Shown piece by piece: positions 60,006 to 64,000 of a stretch of 64,000 bases of DNA. Where the stretch lies: assembly GCA_015680685.1 (NCBI GenBank), contig MNCI01014495.1, positions 57,685 through 121,684 on the forward strand, given 5' to 3'. This DNA comes from Gnetum montanum (lineage: Eukaryota; Streptophyta; Gnetopsida; Gnetales; Gnetaceae). The notes beneath the pieces were generated by a model. It did not search any database, was not told where the DNA came from, and saw nothing but the letters and a program-made list of their open reading frames with translations. Position numbers and translations under genes: made by a program. Each line of letters opens with the position of its first letter. Positions within the stretch are counted from its first letter, which is position 1.

Positions 60006-60711
60006 CTGTTAATGAGCAGAAACTGAAAATTAATAGACAAAGTAACAGTAACCAAAGAAGGAGCAGATATTAATGAGGTGTTTAGCTAGTAAAAGTTAAG
60101 AAAGTTCAAGTCACAGGATCGAGACTCCAATAAACAGCATTGAGGTAGGGTTTTTTAAAAATATTTTCCGTGGGGACCACCAGGTAGAGTTTTTAAAAAA
60201 GAAATTTCCGAGGAAGGAATTTTAGAACTGATGCCTAGTGGGCAGCATTGAGTTAGAATTTTTTTGAAAAATGGGTTTAAAAATATTATTGAAGTAAGGT
60301 AAAAATTCAGGTTCAGTAAACGGAAAAGTGGAAGAAGATGGGAGAAGAACCAAAAGTACCAGTTTGATGGTTTGATTTGCAAATTTGGACTGAAAAAAAC
60401 GAATGAGCTGATCCTCTGCATCGGGTGGCAAATTCCGGCGCAGCGATCGCAAATGGCGGAGATGATGTTGTCCGGACGATGATCCGGTGCACAAATGACG
60501 TGCCCAAGCACATGCCATGTTCCAGCACAAGCACAAGAAACAGAGCGATGATTGCAGAGAGCGATGATTGTGAGGTTTTATGCGATGAAGACCGGTTGCG
60601 GATTATAATAAAAAATCAAGTAGCGCAGTTACAAACCTTTGCATTTCTATACTAAACATTGTGCTCTTACGGAAAAGTGAAGAAAATTTGCCACGTATCC
60701 TTATCGCAGTG
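60006..60711. other. Upstream region of the NLR gene, CpG-rich part
   Basis: 60400-60620 is clearly richer in CpG and GC than the surroundings (for example CCGGCGCAGCGATCG). This suggests an unmethylated first exon or promoter. A plus frame (60425-60655, 76 codons) and minus frames (60536-60155) overlap here, and I cannot tell which is real. A good acceptor (TTAACAG before 60005) shows that an earlier NLR exon must lie here or further right. Confidence 0.45.
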
Positions 60712-60900
60712 GACGAGTAAGCTTAAAAAGAGACTTTCTTGTGCAGGTTTAACATCGTTGCCGTTGTCTGCGGCAAAGTAAATAAAAACTCAGTGAAGAT
60801 CGAATTTTGTGATTGCATCACGATCAGGTTTGTCTTTACTTGATGTTCCATTAACAACATGCCTTCACAAGAACGACATTCCACGATTTTCAAGTAAAGT
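60712..60900 (-). pseudogene. Fragment of a second FES1 copy (exon 6 start plus intron edge)
   Basis: The plus strand aligns with 27776-27965 of the FES1 gene. Anchors: CGAGTAAGCTTAAAAAG against CGCGTAAGCTCAAGTAG; ATTTTGTGATTGCATCACGATCAGGTTTGTC against ATTTTGTAGCTGCATCACAATCAGCTTTGTC (each compared in pieces of under 20 bases). Similarity seems to continue past the exon edge at 27938 into intron sequence (CACAAG-A-GACA), so it is a DNA duplication rather than a retrocopy. Frameshifts and stops prevent coding. Confidence 0.7.
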
Positions 60901-60969
60901 CATGAGAGGTAGATGCAGATGAGTCATGCACAACATATCATCTGCCGCCAAGTTGTCAATGCCAACATG

Positions 60970-61068
60970 TAATACTCATGGGACATTCATGTGATTCTTA
61001 ACTACCACCAAAGGACATGGTGATACTCGTGTGACACTCATGTGATTCTTAACCATCATATGACATGA
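60970..61068. repeat. 51-bp tandem repeat, two copies
   Basis: TAATACTCATGGGACATTCA at 60970 and TGATACTCGTGTGACACTCA at 61021, each followed by TGTGATTCTTAAC. Period 51 bp. Confidence 0.7.
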
Positions 61069-61223
61069 TACAAAGAAGACCTTTAAAGAGTGAACACTAT
61101 CTTATAACATGAATAAGTCATAAATTTAGATAAATGAAATGAAATTAATTATAAGAGTGTTTTTTGAGATTTGGGAGAGGCTTGCGACTTTTTTTAAAGC
61201 CTTAATGTGTGGTTATTACAATT

Positions 61224-62007
61224 TGATGAGCGGCGAGGTATCACTACGCTCAACTGTATGAATACGAGTGTCCATGCATGATCTGGTCGAATTCCAAGGA
61301 CTAAGTGCTTATGCGCCTTTGTGGAACAATGATGGGTTGATCAATCGTTGTCTTCCCAAGCTTACTTGTATAGCACGATTGTATGGTTAAGTAAACTTGA
61401 GGTACATGATTTTTATAGTTTTTATGTTTTTATGTCCTAGTGCTACAAAGGGAGGAGAGAGATAACTAAGTAACTAATTTTGATTTAACTACTCAACTAT
61501 GCTTTAACTAGTCCTAACACCAGCATCCGTTCTCACTTGCCGTACACATCCTGAACCAGTGCAAAACTACTGGGATTACCAAACGCTAATTGTTACTGGG
61601 TTACCAAGTGTTACACGCATGCTCAAAGTGATCGTACTGAGTGTGCTTATTTAGGAGAGTTGTAGGGTGAGAGAGAGAACATTAATTAACTAAGAAAAGC
61701 ATTAAGTAACAATAATTAACAATAATTAATCTATTGTGAATGCTGCAAGGTTTATCACAAAGTTCATCTTTATTATTGTGCACAAGGTGTGCTCAGGTAC
61801 ACAATGCTCGAAGAAAGATCCATTCACTTTATGACTCCTACTGTGGGTGCTCAGAAATAATTCTATCTCTGGAAAGGAAAAAAGGCAAGAGTTTGGGTAA
61901 GGGGTTAAGACTAACTATGCAAACCAAGTGTGCCCGCCTCTTATTTATAGGTAATGAGGCAGGTCGCGATATCGCGTGGAAGGCTTCAATATCGCATACG
62001 CGATATC
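61224..62007 (-). repeat. 3' LTR of element A2
   Basis: Starts TGATGAGCGGCGAGG at 61224; aligns with the reverse complement of 1-412 and of 32455-32876. About 784 bp. Confidence 0.85.
61941..61975 (-). promoter_or_regulatory. LTR core promoter: TATA box plus perfect 12-bp palindrome
   Basis: TATTTATA (61941-61948), 16-bp gap to GCGATATCGC (61965-61974), extended to the 12-bp palindrome CGCGATATCGCG (61964-61975). A second GCGATATC copy lies at about 61998. Confidence 0.6.
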
Positions 62008-63772
62008 ATGACTCCACCACGACTAAATGAAAACTCGTCCTCGAGTTCCTTACAAAATATTAGGAAGGTGTGGGATTATTGATTGAATGAGAACTGACAA
62101 CGATAGGGAATAACAAACTCAAAGTGCCTAGTGAACAGATCGACAAACATATTACAACAGTGGTGTTCATGCCCTTTGGGGTGAACATTGTACATAGATG
62201 ACATCCAGACCCTCATCCAACAGCTTGAAGAAAGAGTAAGGAAAATGAGGTGCATTGCTGCTAACGTTGCGATTGCGCCTTTCGTTATTTATCCATAGCC
62301 ACGCGACCAAACTTGTTCCTAGCGTAAATGTTCTAGCTCCAGTCCATCCTGAGTGCTTCCTCCTATCCCAGTCCATAGTTCATGTAATTGCCATATGCAC
62401 ACACAACACAGTCACGAATGAGCAAGGATAAGTAAACCATAATATAGTTGATACTTTGCTTTGATATAAAGCGCATTGGCTAGGTTGTGGTTATGGTAGA
62501 AACTAGGTTAGAGGTTTATCACAAATAACTACCCAAGGCGTAGGGGTAATACAAGTAGTAAAATGGAAAAATTTGTGATAGGGCCCCCACAACTAAGAGT
62601 GAACCTCTGGTAGAAATAAGGTGGAAAAGTATAGGGAACAACAAAAATGGAAAAAGTAATGATGATGCCAATAAAATGGATGTCATGGATGGGGATGAAA
62701 TGAGAAATTGCTGATTGCAAGAAATGTTTAAGGAGAAGAATTTAACAATTGCACCATAAAGGAATGTTAGTGGGTCCTCCCCAAAGCAGGCTCATGCCCT
62801 TTATGCCCTAACAAACCCACAAACCAAAGAGTCCGTAGGCTCTAGGAATGACATATGGAAACAATGGTTAAAGACTGACCCACAAGAATTTACCAAAGAT
62901 TAATAGTGGATCAACCAAAATATAGACTAATCATAAAACCGGCAATGAGGTGGAAAATGGGAAGAAATATGGAGAGTAGAAAATGGAATGGAATCCCAAG
63001 AGCAAGGTTGTGTAAAGTCCTTTGTGTATTTTATAGTTAAGGTGATTGAGTAAAACTCATTCCAAATCCGGACTCAAAGCAACCACATTTAGTGACCTCG
63101 CATCAATACACTTGGCCAATCCATTCCCTTGAAGCAACAAGAATGCTTCCCCAAAGAGTCACCACCATTCCGAGGAGAGCGATATGGAGAAGCAGGAAGC
63201 GAGAAAGGGCCTTAGTTAGAGGGAACCTTTAGGCATGGGTAACATGTCTTTCCAATGCCATAACCAGTGCTGGTAACCCAGATTTCTTTATTATGTCTAA
63301 GGGGTGTGCTTTGAATTCTCACTTTTTTTTATGGTTTTTCACGTGAGAACCACACCATGCAAAGACTTATTTTTATTGACTCAGCTTCTTGATATTTGAT
63401 CAATGTTAAAATGGTGGAAAACCCATGAAAAGCATCCAAGTACCCAAGAGAATAGCCAGCACACATGCATCGAATTACCTTGAAGTCACACCCTTTTCAT
63501 CCATTGAGTCCTTCCTTAGTTTAAAGAATACCAAGCCACCAATTCATTAATAAGTTTATTTAGAAAAAGGGAAAGTACAGTTCCAAAACCAAGGGAGATC
63601 ATAGAGTTGAACGGAGGAATGGATGATGTGGACTTATTGCCTGTTTTATCAAAAGAACCATATCTTAATATCAACATTGAGAATCAAAGGTAAAAACCAA
63701 ACATTAGCAATCAACATTATTCTAGTACAATCCACCATCATGAGCACTTATTGTATGACAAATGAAAGTAAA
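62008..63772 (-). other. 3' noncoding block of element A2
   Basis: Closely follows element A: for example CACAACTAAGAGTGAACC at 62588 against CACGACTAAGAGTGAACC at 1252, and the GGAACCTTTAGGCATGGGTAAC segment at both places. Minus frame 62167-62376 parallels 816-1097. I recognise no protein. Confidence 0.75.
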
Positions 63773-64000
63773 TCAAACAAAGAAGTAGGAAAAAATGTGA
63801 ATGATGGTATAAGACAAAAATAAGTAAATTTGAAAAATGTGCAAAACAAAAAGGTGTAAAACAAAAATTTGTAAAATAAAAATATAAAAAGAGCTAAGGG
63901 CTTTAGAATGGTTAGCATTGGTGGTCGTCTCCCCCACGACTGAGTTGGAAGGAGGAAATCTGAAATAACGAGCAGGGTTGTCCACCAATAGAGGTAGTAT

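Larger units (their letters stand above)
61224..64000 (-). mobile_element. Second Athila-like element (element A2), 3' part, continues beyond the window
   Basis: A 3' LTR (61224-about 62007) is followed by a noncoding block (62008-63770) that aligns with 661-2480 of element A, then the C-terminal tail of the integrase region (63773-63988, PPSNSVVGET), matching 2484-2714. The rest of pol and gag should lie to the right of the window. The LTR end near 62007 has lost a few bases, so ATCATACC before the tract is missing. Confidence 0.85.

Overview
The window is nuclear DNA from a seed plant with a large, repeat-rich genome. The evidence is a plant Fes1-type Hsp70 nucleotide exchange factor with GT-AG introns, a plant NB-ARC/LRR immune-receptor gene, and nested, badly decayed Ty3/gypsy (Athila- and Tat-like) and Ty1/copia elements plus a hAT DNA transposon. 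The heavy LTR decay and long sparse tracts would suit a gymnosperm, but that is inference. Only about 10 kb is host genic sequence.

Layout. 1-412: inverted LTR piece. 411-9072 (-): decayed Athila-like element with gag, protease, RT, RNase H and integrase. 9263-11394: long inverted repeat. 11547-20588 (-): an LTR element with CCAAG target duplications that has gag and a second large ORF but no pol. 20682-20907: 81-bp tandem repeat. 20964-26304 (+): complete but dead copia element with ACATA duplications. 27356-30844 (-): six-exon FES1 gene with one in-frame stop. 32112-32876 (+): isolated LTR. 34.8-46.2 kb (+): Tat-like pol remnant split by a second pol-less element (36973-45586, -). 46262-50157 (+): 5'-truncated third pol-less copy. 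51939-60005 (-): NLR receptor gene interrupted at 54500-58951 by a hAT element with an 8-bp duplication and an 829-base assembly gap. 60712-60900 (-): fragment of a second FES1 copy. 61224-64000 (-): 3' part of another Athila-like element that runs off the window.

How the parts relate. The pol-carrying Athila-like elements and the three pol-less copies share LTR ends, polypurine-tract sequence, gag layout and a conserved block of about 2 kb. The pol-less copies therefore look like a non-autonomous family that could have been mobilised by the pol-carrying family. They carry a conserved ORF of about 900 codons in the position where Athila elements have their env-like ORF. Nine LTRs in the window have a dyad-symmetric (or formerly symmetric) motif exactly 16 bp upstream of the TATA box. 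The two host genes each carry one main visible lesion: a TAG at codon 68 in FES1, and the hAT insertion in the NB-ARC exon of the NLR. Removing the hAT element and one duplication leaves an exon of exactly in-frame length.
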